Of a stretch of 64,000 nucleotides of DNA, positions 44,590 to 58,814 are shown in pieces. Position 1 is the first letter of the stretch. Each line of letters begins with the position of its first letter. The DNA lies in assembly GCF_943734655.1 (NCBI RefSeq), contig NC_071354.1, positions 69,213,544 to 69,277,543 on the forward strand. The letters run 5' to 3'. The stretch comes from Sabethes cyaneus (Eukaryota; Arthropoda; Insecta; Diptera; Culicidae). The notes under the pieces were generated by a model that saw nothing but the letters and a program-made list of their open reading frames with translations, had not been told where the DNA came from and searched no databases. The position numbers and the translations under genes were made by a program.

Positions 44590-46140
44590 AGTCTAAAAGA
44601 AGCCTAAATGAAGTCTAATAAAAGTCTTTAAAAGTTTAAAAGAAGTCAGAAAGATTTTCATAAAAAGTATTAATGAAGTCTAAAAGATGTCCAAAATTAT
44701 TCCAAAATAGGTTTAACAGATATCTAAAAATCTAGAAGTATAGAAGAAATCTAGGAGAAGTCGAAGGAAAGTTCGAATATCAAAACATTCTAAACAAAAA
44801 TCTAAAATCTGAAAAATCTAAAATAGGAAAAAAAATATATATGAGAAACTCGAAAGAAGTCTAAATTGCCTCAAAATATGTCTAAAAAGTCTACATAATG
44901 TCTAAGAGAATTCTAAAACCAGTCTAGGAGAAGTTTAAAAGAAGTCAAAAGAAGTTTGAGAGAAGTTTAAAAGAAGTTTCTATCGAGTCTAATCAAAGAA
45001 AGAAGTCTTACGGGTCTAGAAGAAGTTCAAAAGAAGCGCAAACGTGGTCTATAAGAAGACTGAACCAATGTAGAAGAAGTCTAACGAGAGTCAGTATGTT
45101 AATGCATTCAAAAAAAGATCTAAAAAATTTAAAATAGAAATAAAAAAGACCTAAAAGAAGTCTAAACTAAATACAAAAGAAGACTAAAGGAAGACCAAAA
45201 AAAAAAAAGTTTTAAAGCAGTCTAAAAGTAGTACAAAAAAGTTTTAAGGAAGTCTGACAGAATTCCAAAGGTAATCTAAAAGAAGTCTAAAAGAATTCCA
45301 AAGCAAGTCTAAAAGAAGTCTAAAAGAAGTCTGAAAGAAAGTTAAGGGAAGTCTAAAAAAGACTAAAAGAAGTCTACGAGAAGTCTAAAAGAAGTCTTAA
45401 ATAAATCTAAAACAAATCAGAAAGAAGTTTGAAAGAAATGTAGAAGCAGTCCAACGAACGTTAAAATATTTAAACATTCTGAAGAAGGTTTAAAAACTTT
45501 CAAAATAGGTCTAAAAAAAGTCTATACAAGTCCGAAAGTGGTCGAAATGAAACATAAAATTTGTCTAAAAGAAGTCTAAAAATGATTTAAAAAAATCAAA
45601 AAGATGCGTGAGAGAAGTCTGACGAAAGTCAGAATATTAAAACATTTCAAAGTAAGTATAGAGGAAGTCCAAACCGGTTTTAGGGAAAGTCTAAAAGAAG
45701 TCTGTAAGAAGTCAAAATGAAATCGAATAGAAGTATAAAAGAAGTAGCAAACATCAGAAGGATTAGATCGTGATCATGATTGGAAGTTTAACAGAAGTCA
45801 ATATATTGAAATATAAAAAAATGCACAAAACGGGTCAAAATGAGTCTAAACGAAGACTAGAAGAAGTTTAATAAAAATCAATAAATTAGGACATGCTAAA
45901 AAGGGTAGAAAGGGGCTTGAAGAAATCCCAACAGGATCTGAAAGAAGTCTAAGCGAAATCTAAAAAACACCTAAAAGAAGTCTAAAAGAGATCTAAGAAA
46001 AGGCTAAAAGACCTTCAAAGAAATCTAAGAGAAGTCTAAAGGTAGTCTAAAAGAAATCCATAAGTAATCTAAAAGAGATATATTAAGAAATTCTAAAAGG
46101 GATCTAAAGGAAGTGTAAAAGACGTCTAAAAGAAATTTGC
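44590..46140. repeat. Degenerate ~11-bp minisatellite (AGTCTAAAAGA)
   Basis: About 1.55 kb made of variants of AGTCTAAAAGA, with the cleanest runs near 45268-45335 and 45968-46060 and many substitutions and indels elsewhere. Strand asymmetric (purine-rich plus strand). It ends about 400 bp before the GACA array. No coding potential. Confidence 0.85.
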
Positions 46141-46549
46141 ATTATTTTTGTGCTATTTATGCACCATTTCAAATAATTTTACAGACTATAAATCATTTTT
46201 ATCCTATTTCTATATCTGGTTGTTGTTGTCGTTTTACAGTTATATCTGTTAGTTTTAAGCAATTAAGGTGCTGTTTTTTGTTTTTTGTATTGATTTATAT
46301 ATTTTCATTCATTTAGTTGCAAGCGAACGTTGCGATAGTTTCTACCATGGATTTTCTTTCTGAGTAATAACATTTCATGGACAAAAATTTTGTCTTCAAG
46401 TTACGCCATATCCTGTCAGTTTGCACGTATTTTACTCTTGCTTAACCTCTTGAGCATAACGTAGGACTGAGGGTAGCTTAAGCTACCCTAAGGGTAGCTT
46501 TCGAACCATCATTAGAACCTCTATCGGCCCCAAAAATCTCTGCATACAA

Positions 46550-48894
<2,345 letters not shown>

Positions 48895-51800
48895 TCAAGT
48901 TTTTTGATTGCTGTGATTTTTTGTTCCATTTCAATAAAAAAAATTCGTTCTACGAATATTGATTTAAGAATTATTGTAGAGATTCAACCTTTTTAGAGTC
49001 TCACGCGAAAATGTTTAGCGTGATTCTTTTTTGCGTGTTGCTCGCAATTTAACAATTATAAATTCAGTTTTTTGTTTATACTAGAGTAATGAAATTATCA
49101 ATTTTCTACAATAAAAGTGTTACAACAATCTGATAGACACTTTTATTGTATCAGATAGATAGATCTGATAAATCAAGCGAAAAAAAAAATTGATTTGAAA
49201 AAGAAAAAGGAAACAAAATAGAAGAAAATAGAAAGAAATATAAAGGAAAGTAGGAAAAATAGAAAAACAAAAATATACAAAAAATAGAAGGAAAGAAAAT
49301 AGAAGAACGTTAATGGTTGAGAATTCGCAAAAAAATATGTTGGAGGATTACAAGTGGAAGAACCCGTATGGGTTCAGTTGGAGAAGCTAGTAAAAAATTC
49401 GAGTGTATTTAAAATAAAAATCTTGAATTTCTCATTAATGGATGTTTTTGATTTGAGAACGATGCTGTATCGATGTTAATTATGATGATTTCTACTGCCG
49501 CAAAACCTGATTCACTGCCAATCCCCAGTTGACCGGCTGCCACACAAACTAGTCAAAATCCTCTGTTAAGCCATATTCATGAACCTATCAATGTCAAACA
49601 GAACGACTTCTCCCACGGAACTCGTCCCGATTCAACCTGCCGGGCCGGCCTGGACAGCACTCTACTATAGCCTAATTCCTTAATAAATTTGGATTAGTAC
49701 AAAATTATTGAAATTTTATCTCTACATCAAGTGGACCCGCTTTCTTCATAGTTACAGCTCACGAAAAAGCCACAGGCAGAGAAACCTGCTTCGCCGATCA
49801 TCCGTGTGGATAGTTCGCTTATGACAAGTCGTTAGATAATAAACATATATTTCATTTCCCACCAGGGCCGAGCGAACCCGCGTGCCCGGGTTATCTCGTG
49901 TACATCTCATTCTACGGGTGCCTATCTCCTTCCATGGCACCATCGCGCGTTCGCATCACTGCTGGCTGGTATCAGTAGACAGCCCAGAAAGAGATAGACG
50001 GAAATTAAAATAAGAATTCAACCGCCGACTGCGGCCGGCGATAGAGAACAATCCGGGCTGGAGACGGAAAGAACACTCCGAAGGCGAAGACAGGCTGCAG
50101 GTGTATTTCTCACGACCATTTCCGAGCTTTCTTTAACCACCGCGAACTGACACAGGGACGGCGAATGCGGACTCACGGTGAAACACCGCTCGCAGCTCCA
50201 GTAAGACAGTTCTGGAGTTTATCTTGCCGTTTTTTACGATCTGCTTTCCGACAGGTCGGCAGTGCTTATATTTGAAAGCGATTAATAATGGAACGATGCG
50301 CGGTGATGGAAGTAAGTTAGGAAGCGGAGGCAGCGCTGTTTGAGGTGCAACGAATTCGGATTGGTTATGCAAGGGCAGAAAGATGTCGATGATAGAGGTC
50401 ACAGCCGATCAATCGCTTGTAGTTTGATTGACCCTTAAGGCTAAACACAGTAAACATTAAAATTAAATTCTTAAAAACAATTTTTTTCTATATTTATTAG
50501 TTCGAAAGTTCGAACTGTTGCAAGTACGGAAGATGTACAAAATTATTATTCACGTTGAACCTCTCATAATTACGACGTTTAAGCACTGCAACCAGTCCGT
50601 CTAGTTTACAACTCTAATTGCCCCGACATCGGCTTACAACTCCGTCGCTTCAACCAGAATGGATTATGACGCTGCAGATTTATTTCTCACCTTGCTCATG
50701 ACCAACCAACGACCAACGATGATGATGATGAGCTGCTAGAGAAGCTCACACTAATACGTGATTTCTACCAGCCCAGCTAATCCCTTGACTTCATCTGTGC
50801 ATTCATTCGTTGACTCGCACTCCCACTCCAACCCAGCCGGATCGTTCATACACAATTGCCGTCAATTCATCCGGATGTTTTAGCGGTCAGTCGTCGTTAG
50901 CCGTCAGCGCCAACACTAATATGACATGGATATATAGCACTCACAACAGCCGCAATAACATCCCTAAAAGTGGCCCTCAAATTCTCTTCCTGTAGAAAGG
51001 AACTAAGGAAACCGATGAAAACCGTAGCGAATGCTTTTCCCTGCTCGCGACTTAACTCCAGTTAAGGTGGGGCAGCATCGTTTCGCTAGGAATTAAAGTT
51101 TAAAATTAAGATTAGATTATACACATCACCTGGAACGGTTGAACGAATGGACGGACTGACGGGCAAATGAAAATTGTGGAATTTCCATTCATCCTTCCCT
51201 TCCATCTAAAACCTCGGACCTGGCTAAATCCCCCTTCCAGAATTCGTTGAGAAATTCTTTAATTGATACGAGTACCGTATGAATATTTAATGATTTAAGT
51301 TCTCACTCCGTCCACGATGTACGGTTCGTGAAACTACTGCTGCTGTTGCCCAGAATGGAAAGCCACTTTGCCTTCGCTAAACATCCCAACCGACCGACCG
51401 ACACTGAGCCGGCAGAGGTATCAGAGCGCGGAATGTTCACGGTCCGTCGGGGATAATCGGAGGGCGATGAGCGGCGCGGGATCCCTTTTTCCGGGCCAGG
51501 TATCGATAGCTTTGCGCTCCTCGCTCTGCGCGCTCGGCCGATGGAGGAAGTGGCGAAATAAGCAGACTTAGTTGGAAGCATAAAGTTTAATTAATTGAGA
51601 TATGAAATTTGTTTTTATTGGGCGATTTTACTGTGTTTCTTTCTCGAGCCGGGCAATGACGAGCCGAGCGGGGCCGGGTTCGCGTTTAATTGGTTCCCAG
51701 GTGCTGACGGAAAGAAATGATTTGCTAGCGTATTATGTCTTCATTTCGCGATTCCACAGGAAGGAGAAACCGCACACACGTTGGGCTATATATGTGGTCG

Positions 51801-52640
51801 ATGGCTTTTTCATGGATACTGCTGATAGCATCTAACGGCTAAAAATAAATTTAATATTTTACTGCCGAAAAATATCAGTTTAAAAGGTGAAGCGCGGCAC
51901 GAGTCTTGTTTTAATTTTAAATTTGGATTTAGCCTCATTCTCTTTTTAATGACTCCAAAAGTTATATTTTGTTTAATTTTGCGATTTATTAAAACAAAAA
52001 ACTGAGAAATGCAATTTACGTTAAACATATATTTAACTTCTTTTTAACATAGGTACATACTATAAGAATCATCCATTCAGCTCTAATATTTATAATACAT
52101 CCAGCATAGCTATTTCAAGGATGGTTCCTTCTCAATTTTCTAACAGCTGCCGTCCATATTTTATAATGAAAATAGATGATTCATTGAAATTTATTAACGG
52201 TACGTAGAATGCTTCCTTCTCGTCCTCGGATCTATCGTCGTGAAAATATTGCACGTTTATGATAGTGTAGTTGAAGAAACGGCCCTTTACCCTGTACATA
52301 CATATCTTATCGCTGATCGTCTTCTAATCAGGCGATCATTCCTACTGCCCTTCATTTTAAAGTTCTTGGACGGCTTGTTGGACGCTCCACCGCTTTGCTA
52401 AAGTTGGGTCTCACCACCATATTCTTCAACACCTTATCGCCTTTGAGACAGATTTTCTTTCTTGTCTTTATTTCATATCCTATATCCTATATTAATTCTG
52501 ACGATTGTTCCGCATCCATTTTTTTATTGTTCGTAGTAGATTTGTTCAGGGCCACGCCAAAGACTTTTGTGACGGTGCTGTCATTTTAGCTTTAGCAAGT
52601 TAGAATGTTAGAAAAGCTTGTTCAAGTATAATTATTACTC
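48895..52640. other. Mostly unique DNA, no gene recognised
   Basis: An A/G-rich stretch at about 49165-49310 is followed by less AT-rich sequence from 49.5 to 51.8 kb. No frame is longer than 92 codons and none is recognisable. A short ATG/GAT run lies at about 50716-50731. Could be regulatory or UTR DNA of a host gene (inference). Confidence 0.45.
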
Positions 52641-52679
52641 ATTTCACTAAACTGAATCTTACGCCGCCTTGAAGTTTTA

Positions 52680-53630
52680 AAACATGTGGTAAGTACTTAC
52701 TTACTGATCCTGGTGCGATGGCCCTTAGGATTTCACCTACATAACAATGTTCCACCAACATACTCGGTCCATGGTAATTCGTCTCCAATTTCTCGAATCT
52801 CCCACATTTTCTAGGTGTAGCTTCATTTGCTCTACCCAAGTAACAATTTGAGTTTTATCTTTTATTACACTTTTATGATGGCATTTAAGACCAACATTGG
52901 TCTTGAAAACCGTCAAAAGAGTACAATAAAACTCACATTGTTGCTTGGGTAGCCATCTGGTCTAGCGTCTGGTACTAGCCGAACACCATTTTGGCGGGGT
53001 TATTGTCCGGCATTCTTAAAACATGTACCCGCCCATTACACCCTTCCCGCAGTAACTCTTTGAATACTGGGTTCGTCGAAATGCGCCAGATCATATAGGC
53101 ATCTGATATCCTCATACAGCACTGCACACCATCCATCGTGACCTTACTCAGTCTTGTCAGTAGCCCGGGAAAGCTTTCGTCCATAATTTAATAATCGCAG
53201 GCGGCCTTGAAATCTATGAATAGGTGGTGCAATACCTGGTACACGTGACTATTTTGGATGATCTGTCGCATCATAAACATTTTGTCGGTTGTCAATCGCC
53301 CGTCCGCAAAACTGGCTTGATAATTTCCCACGAAACTACTTGCTATAGATAGACGGCTAAATATGATCTGAGAAAGGCGGTGTTGAGAATGGTGATCGAT
53401 CGATAGTTCTCATATTCCAACTTGTCGCCCTTCTTGTGTATTGCTCTCTCCTTCCACTCCTCCGGTAGCGGCTCAGTAACTCAGATTCTGACTATCAGCC
53501 AGTGCAGGCAGGTAACTAACTTAGCCGGTTACATCTTGATAAGCTCACTGCGATACCATCTTTGCCAGCTGCCTTGTTGTTCTTGAGCTGCTAGATGGTT
53601 TCGACCATTTCACCTATTGCGAGGATCCAC
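52680..53630 (-). pseudogene. RTE-like LINE RT with internal deletion and MITE insertion
   Basis: Minus strand in order: GKDGIAVSLSR (53545), EEWKERAIHKKGDKLEYENY (fingers), HHLFIDFKAACDY (first catalytic Asp, 53225), PGLLTRLSKVTMDGVQCCMR, then an abrupt jump to REGCNGRVHVLRMPDNNPAK MVFG (52985), which is the far C-terminal tail. So the palm with the FADD box and the thumb were deleted. The tail is interrupted by MITE M copy 3 at 52835-52949 and resumes as EQMKLHLENVGDSRNWRRIT with a (GTAA)n-type end at about 52695. The frame closes across the MITE when one TA is removed. Confidence 0.85.
52835..52949. mobile_element. 115-bp MITE, family M, copy 3
   Basis: Ends CCCAAGTAACAATTTGAGTT and (reverse complement of the right end) CCCAAGCAACAATGTGAGTT. 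TA on both sides (52833-52834, 52950-52951). Inserted in the LINE tail; frame continuity of the tail shows the duplication is exactly 2 bp. Confidence 0.9.
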
Positions 53631-53743
53631 CATCATGCACCGTACTGCCCAATAAACATTTTCATATGCATATCAGAGTAACAAATGAGTTATATGTATA
53701 CCCTGAAAAATCGTATCTTAAACACAAAACTAGCATATGCGTA

Positions 53744-54638
53744 GGGGAGAGTAGTCAACAGTGAGACAACAGGAACAGTGAGACATCGGGAATAGCTTCG
53801 ACATAAAACATACAAGATCCATGATATTTTCCTGCAAAGTAAAGTTTGTGAATCTATATCACATAATACAGTTTGAAAAAAATTTGTTAATTTTTTAGTA
53901 TATTTTTCAACAAAAGTCGTTTTTGGGGGGGTCAAAGTAAATTTTATTGCGATCATTTTCAGGTGATTTTTAACGACAAATCGCATAGCTAATCCAAATT
54001 AAATTTACTACATGGCATCTCATAGGAATGAGAGATAAAAATAAAAAATATAAGACCATCGAATTGTTTGCTAACACCACTATTTCACTATTTCTTATAA
54101 AACATTCCTATTGGGAACAGTGAGACAAACAGATGTGGGTAATTTTCAAAAAAAAATTTTGTGTTGAATTGTAAATCAATCCATATAAATTGATTGTAAA
54201 TGAGTTCTGAAGTGTAAGTTGAAGGTCAGATAACCAGGATTTGACCTTTATATGAATATAAATGTAGATGTGAGTAAAATCGGAATTTTCAATAATGCAC
54301 AACAATAATGTATCCTTTATGCACAAAATAAACAGTACGACCTCTAAACTATTCTTTGTAACCAAAAAATATGGTTTAAGTTTAATTCTAATATGTGTCT
54401 CAGTATTCAATACTCGTTGTCTCACTCTTCCCACCTACTGGGGAACAGTGAGCCAAAAAGACACCTTCACATTTGCGTTTGTAACTATTTTATCTTTTAA
54501 CCAAAAGGGCTGAAACTTTTTTTCAGACAACTAGAAGGATATACCTCTCAAATGGATTGAAGACCTCGTTGGTAACTATCACCAAAAAATTTTTAAAATT
54601 TTTGGAAAAAAAGTGTCTCACTGTAGACGTCTCTCCCC
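53744..54638. mobile_element. TA-flanked TIR element, 0.9 kb, with repeated motif
   Basis: Left end GGGGAGAGTAGTCAACAGTG then AGACA; reverse complement of the right end GGGGAGAGACGTCTACAGTG then AGACA. TA on both sides (53742-53743, 54639-54640). The phrase (GGAA)CAGTGAGAC from the end recurs inside at about 53777, 54117 and 54447, and inverted at 54418. No transposase; the 108-codon frame on the minus strand has no recognisable domain. Confidence 0.75.
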
Positions 54639-54649
54639 TACTAATTTGG

Positions 54650-55315
54650 AGGCCATATAAGTACTAAAAAATATACATTAACATTTTAGCTTTATAAGTC
54701 TTTGTATGCGAACAGCTCCGGCTCAAAGCGATTAGTTTTATAATGCTAAACAATTTTGTACTGGAAGTCGCAGGTCAATCACTTGCTATCGTTAAATACG
54801 ACAGAATATAAATTTGTCTGCATTTCATTCGGCTATATTTACGATCCTGAATTTATTAAATATTTCTAACGATAATTTTCGTACATTGATATACGAGTTG
54901 GTGTTTGCAGGGTGATGTCCTCATTACCTCTGCTGTCTTAGTATACCGTCTCCGCGATATTCAGGTGCTCATTGTAGTGCTGTTTTCACCTTTCGATTAC
55001 CTCACGTTCATCTTCTTTATTCCGACATGTTTCGGCTCGCGGCTCTAAGCCTATGCGGGATACGTTCAGTGTCTTGTAGAATGTACGCATTCCTTAGAAC
55101 GATACAGCTGTTCCACGTCCTCGCACTCCATTTCTTCCAAGCGGCGCTTCTTATTTCAGAAAAACTGGGTTTCGTTTCTGTCTACATCGTTCCACGTTTG
55201 ATTGGTCCCTTTCTGCAACCCACCCGCGACGCCCGCGCTGAATTCTTCTCGTCTACTATGCTCTGGCATTCCTAGTCCCTAGTTCGTCCCTAGTAGCGTG
55301 CTCAGAAGTGCGCCA
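54650..55315. other. No gene seen
   Basis: AT-rich on the left, mixed on the right. The 82-codon plus-strand frame at 55027-55275 has no recognisable domain; it may be antisense to a lost part of the adjacent LINE. Confidence 0.35.
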
Positions 55316-55572
55316 CCAACTTTTCATATCATTCCTCGGCTGAAGGTAATGGATATTTTCGATAATTTTATAATCAATCTGCTTATTTTGAAAGAAATAC
55401 GTATTGTTGACTTTCGCCAGATGTACGATCGAAATCTATCCAAGCAGTGCCTGTAGCGTGACTCTCCGCTTTCAGTGTGTACTCCGCCAAATATCGCCTG
55501 CAGCACCTTCCGCTCAACCACAGCAAGGGTGAGTATGTCCTTCGCGAGCAGCTTCATAGCTTTCATAAAGTC

Positions 55573-55723
55573 TAGAGCACTGAATTGAGAGACTGGCCAT
55601 ATGACTCAATAGCTCGCATCATTAAACTCATTGAAGATACGAAACATGTGTCGCTGGTTTATTGATGACACGTACTCGCGAGTTACTGAGTTACTATAAC
55701 CAGTCTCTGTATTCAGTGCTCTA
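55573..55723. mobile_element. 151-bp hAT-type MITE, copy 1
   Basis: Ends TAGAGCACTGAATTGAGAGA and (reverse complement of the right end) TAGAGCACTGAATACAGAGA. Perfect 8-bp target duplication ATAAAGTC (55565-55572 and 55724-55731). 8-bp duplication and TAGAG-type TIR fit hAT. Confidence 0.93.
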
Positions 55724-55845
55724 ATAAAGTCCATAAAGAATTACCGTTATGATAAGGGTTTTGTACATTGTCAGTTTCGTATGCTTTGCAAATGGCAAAG
55801 TACGCCCGATTTCGCGCTTGAATGCGTTGCTGGATCTCCTTACTA

Positions 55846-56005
55846 TAGAGTACTAAATTGAGAGACTGGCCATGGTAACTCAGTAGCTCGCGAGAATTTG
55901 TCATCATTAAACCAGCGACACACGTTTCACGTAATTAGTAAGTGTCGTTGGTTTAATGATGCGAGTTTTTGAGTGACATGGCCAGTCTCTCAATTCAGTA
56001 CTCTA
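55846..56005. mobile_element. 160-bp hAT-type MITE, copy 2
   Basis: Ends TAGAGTACTAAATTGAGAGA and (reverse complement of the right end) TAGAGTACTGAATTGAGAGA. Target duplication CCTTACTA (55838-55845) versus CCTCACTA (56006-56013), seven of eight. Same family as copy 1, 120 bp away, in the same LINE pseudogene. Confidence 0.92.
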
Positions 56006-56966
56006 CCTCACTAGTGTTGTTGTCCGCGGTTATCATCGAATCCAAATACACGGATTCATCGACCACTTCTAGTTCGTTATCTTTTACGGTTACTGTCCGT
56101 GGGAATCGTTTGTTTCTTTTGAGCCTTTTGCTATTATATATTTGGCCATCGACGCATTTATTTATAGCCCAATCCTCCTAGACCCCGCTTTCAGTCTGGC
56201 GTAGATTGCCTCCTCCGTCGCAAAGTTCCCGGCTATGATATCATAGTAATCTGCAAAGCCTAGGAGTTTGGTTACCCTCGATGAAAATTATGCCTCTCGT
56301 TTCGATGCCCACTCGTCGGATCACCCACTGAAGAGCGATGTTGAACAGCATGCAGGATAAGCCGTCGCCTTGTTTTAACCCGCGCCGCGTCTCATAGGGA
56401 TTCAAGGGTATCTCCGAGATGCGCACAAAACACATCGCTCGATCAGTTGCGACAGTTTATCCGGAAAACCGTGATCGTGCATTATCTGCAATATCTCGTC
56501 TCGATCGACTGTTTCGTATGCTGCTTTAAAATCAATAAAGATGTGATGCGTGGACATGGCATTTTTGCAGATAGGGTAAACGAGGCCTTGCAACTAGTCG
56601 GCAGTTCACTATCAGTCCATGCTTATAACATGACTTGATGGATTAAACATTCGCAGTGGCGATGGCGATGGCGACCTTTCCAGCTGCTTTGCCGTTTATA
56701 CAGTTCTCTGGCTGCTCTTTTTACCTCGTCCATTGTTAATCCTTGTGCATTGTTAATCATCCCAGTTATATCGACGGCTCCACCTTGTTCAGCATTCCAC
56801 AGCACATTGTTGTTTCCAACGCCTGGCTATTCGCGATTCGTTCCCTGTCATCGCATATAACAGAAGTTGGCAGGGTTAGGTTCCTAATACCGCTGATCGA
56901 AGCATACAGACGTATATAATTCTTTTCTGGCATTTCTTTCGACGATGGAATCTGTTTTAAGCAGCT

Positions 56967-57156
56967 AGGGTGATTTATGTATTTTGGCGTTACGCGTATG
57001 ACATTTTGGACATTTCCATTTGATTTTGCCGTAAATGTCCAAAATGGTACTTTATTTACGACATAATTCACATTTACGGACATTTACGGCAAAATCAAAT
57101 GGAAATGTCCAAAATGTCATACGCGTAACGTCTGTCCAAAATACATAAATCACCCT
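56967..57156. mobile_element. 190-bp foldback MITE
   Basis: Left arm AGGGTGATTTATGTATTTTG, GCGTTACGCGTATGACATTT, then TGGACATTTCCATTTGATTT; the right arm is the reverse complement, nearly perfect over about 80 bp. Centre near 57060. Flanks do not give a clear target duplication. Confidence 0.85.
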
Positions 57157-57219
57157 ATTCGCTATGTGCGAGAAACGGTCTTGGCACCTGAATAATTTTG
57201 TTCGATTTGAGCAATTCCA

Positions 57220-57330
57220 GCTCAACTAGCACTATTGACCGTATCAAGCAAGCACAGCCTAGCCGAGATTCGGGCATATGACGATTGGTTGGTTAGACTA
57301 GCATCGTACCTCGAAGCTAACTGGGCGGTG
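57220..57330 (-). repeat. tRNA-derived SINE, family A, 5' half
   Basis: Minus strand: AGTTAGCTTCGAGGTACGAT, GCTAGTCTAACCAACCAATC, then CATATGCCCGAATCTCGGCT (box B with TTCGAATC changed to CCCGAATC). The body beyond box B is short and diverged. Confidence 0.65.
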
Positions 57331-57626
57331 GATTTTAAGTAAATCGTCAAAAAAAACTCTACATAACTCTTCAAGAAGCATACCTGACATATTTTAGTGT
57401 TACGGGACACCATAAGCAACCAAAATCTCAACTATTAATCTCAACAAATCGCCGTTGTCATGCTGTCCAATCCTGTTTCGTTTCATCCGAATATGTTACA
57501 TCCTAACACCTAACTGATTACTTTTTCTGAGCAATGACCGCAATTCTAAATCCACTTGGTTTTACTTGAATTTTATAATGGATTTATTGCGGTATTAATC
57601 AATACATCTGATTTTATTATGGTATT

Positions 57627-58309
57627 GGGCTTCGTGCACAAATTACGTAACGCGCACAGGGGAGGGGGGGAGGTCGAGCTTGCGTTACTTTTTGTTACGA
57701 AGGGGGGAGGGGGAGTCCCGAGAAGAGTTACGTAACAAATTTATCAAATTAAATTTTTTTTTTGTTTGATTATAGTCACTTTAACCAGCTTGGGTCATTC
57801 GTGACTTCTGCGGGGTTGGGATTTGAACCCGGGTCCTCGACGTGAATGCTAAGCACTACGCCGGGACTGACCCCTCCTTAAAATTATATGGATTTTTTTT
57901 TGTCTAATAAATCTGAGCAGTTGAAAACCATTTGAGCCCAACAAGCCACATGGGGTAATGCCTAATTGCTGTTTCAACTGCGAAACTCTATGTTTTATGC
58001 CTCGATTTTACTTGATCCAACACATTTATAAACATTCAAATAATACACTTTCATTAGAATCCTGGATTGACATTTTGATCAAAGTAGTTTTGATAGGAAT
58101 GATAAAATCGATGCGTTTCTTGAGTTTGTAAAAATAAAAAAAAATAAACGGATTGAGCGAGTTTTATTCAATGGTAGGGGGGAGGTTTAGTTGGCGTTAC
58201 GTAATTTTAAGGGGGGGAGGCTATGCAAAACGTTACTTATTGTTACATAGGGGAGGGAGGGGGTCGAAAACTATATTTTTTGCGTAACGCAATTTGTGTC
58301 CCACGCCTT
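57627..58309. mobile_element. MITE with ~28-bp TIRs, holding a SINE
   Basis: Left end GGGCTTCGTGCACAAATTAC GTAACGC; reverse complement of the right end AAGGCGTGGGACACAAATTG CGTTACGC. Subterminal GGGGGGAGG blocks with GTTACTTTTTGTTACGAAGG on the left and their counterpart CGTTACTTATTGTTACATAG on the right. It interrupts a member of the MITE-like family seen at 26.3 and 34.2 kb (ATTTTATTATGGTATT on the left, GATGCGAGTCAAAACAC on the right). Confidence 0.75.
57750..57890 (-). repeat. tRNA-derived SINE, family B
   Basis: Minus strand: GGGTCAGTCCCGGCGTAGTG CTTAGCATTC (box A-like), GTCGAGGACCCGGGTTCAAA TCCCAACCCC (box B, GGTTCAAATCC), then CAGAAGTCACGAATGACCCA and an A-run (T-run at 57753-57763 on the plus strand). 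tRNA-like head followed by a short body and A tail. Nested inside the MITE at 57627-58309. Confidence 0.8.
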
Positions 58310-58324
58310 GCGCAATACCACAAA

Positions 58325-58620
58325 GATGCGAGTCAAAACACATCAATATAGCTGGCTATAAAACTATAATAAAACTTTTACGAAAGTAAATTTATTATGG
58401 TTGCTTATATTACCATGATAAAACTAGTTGCCTGCACCACGTCTCTTATAAACTTACCATAAGTGTGGTGTAGAAATACAGTATGGCGTATCAATCAATC
58501 AAGCTTGTCAAACCACAATAAATCTGTTAGTTTTATAGAGTTTTTATTACGGTAACTCCCTAACCAAATAGATTTATTGCCGCTATTATGAAGAATATTA
58601 GAGTTCAACACCAAAATCAT
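58325..58620. repeat. MITE-like dispersed repeat, copy c (right part)
   Basis: Continues the host repeat interrupted at 57627: TATAGCTGGCTATAAAACTA, TAATAAAACTTTTACG, TTTATTATGGTTGCTTATAT. Shares the GCTATAAAACTATAAT block with copies at 26.3 and 34.2 kb. AT-rich and non-coding. Confidence 0.5.
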
Positions 58621-58814
58621 TTTTATGCGGGGCCGTATTGCCATATTCTAGTATTTTGTTTTAGCTCACAAGAAAAAAATCATCAAAGCAAAGTGTTTTG
58701 CAGAAAGAAAGTTATTATCAATCGGTTTTCCTGTCACAGGAAACAACTAAAATGATTTTGCTAGAAATTGAGACACACTGAAGTTTTTGGAGCGTCTTAG
58801 TAGAATACGAAACC

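Larger units (their letters stand above)
55320..56850 (-). pseudogene. RTE-like LINE RT, broken by two hAT-type MITEs
   Basis: Minus strand in order: ITGMINNAQGLTMDEVKRAA (56765), THHIFIDFKAAYETVDRDEI (first Asp, 56530), NPYETRRGLKQGDGLSCMLF (56380), VIRRVGIETRGIIF, LLGFADYYDIIAGN (56270-56240), VVDESVYLDSMITADNNTSE (56060-56010), then MITE, EIQQRIQARNRAYFAICKAY (55830), NVQNPYHNGNSLWTL, then MITE, LLAKDILTLAVVERKVLQAI FGGVHTESGE (55530). The catalytic FADD box reads FADY: the second Asp is Tyr, so the enzyme would be dead even without the insertions. Stops and small shifts occur elsewhere. The C-terminal tail is lost after 55400. Confidence 0.9.

Noticed and set aside
44590..46140. Telomere-like or centromeric satellite
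   Set aside because: The unit is too degenerate and the array too short to support either, and it is flanked by ordinary AT-rich DNA.
57815..57885. Possible tRNA gene on the minus strand
   Set aside because: Box A and B-like words are present, but no closed acceptor or anticodon stem can be formed with confidence, and an A tail follows. A SINE explains it better.
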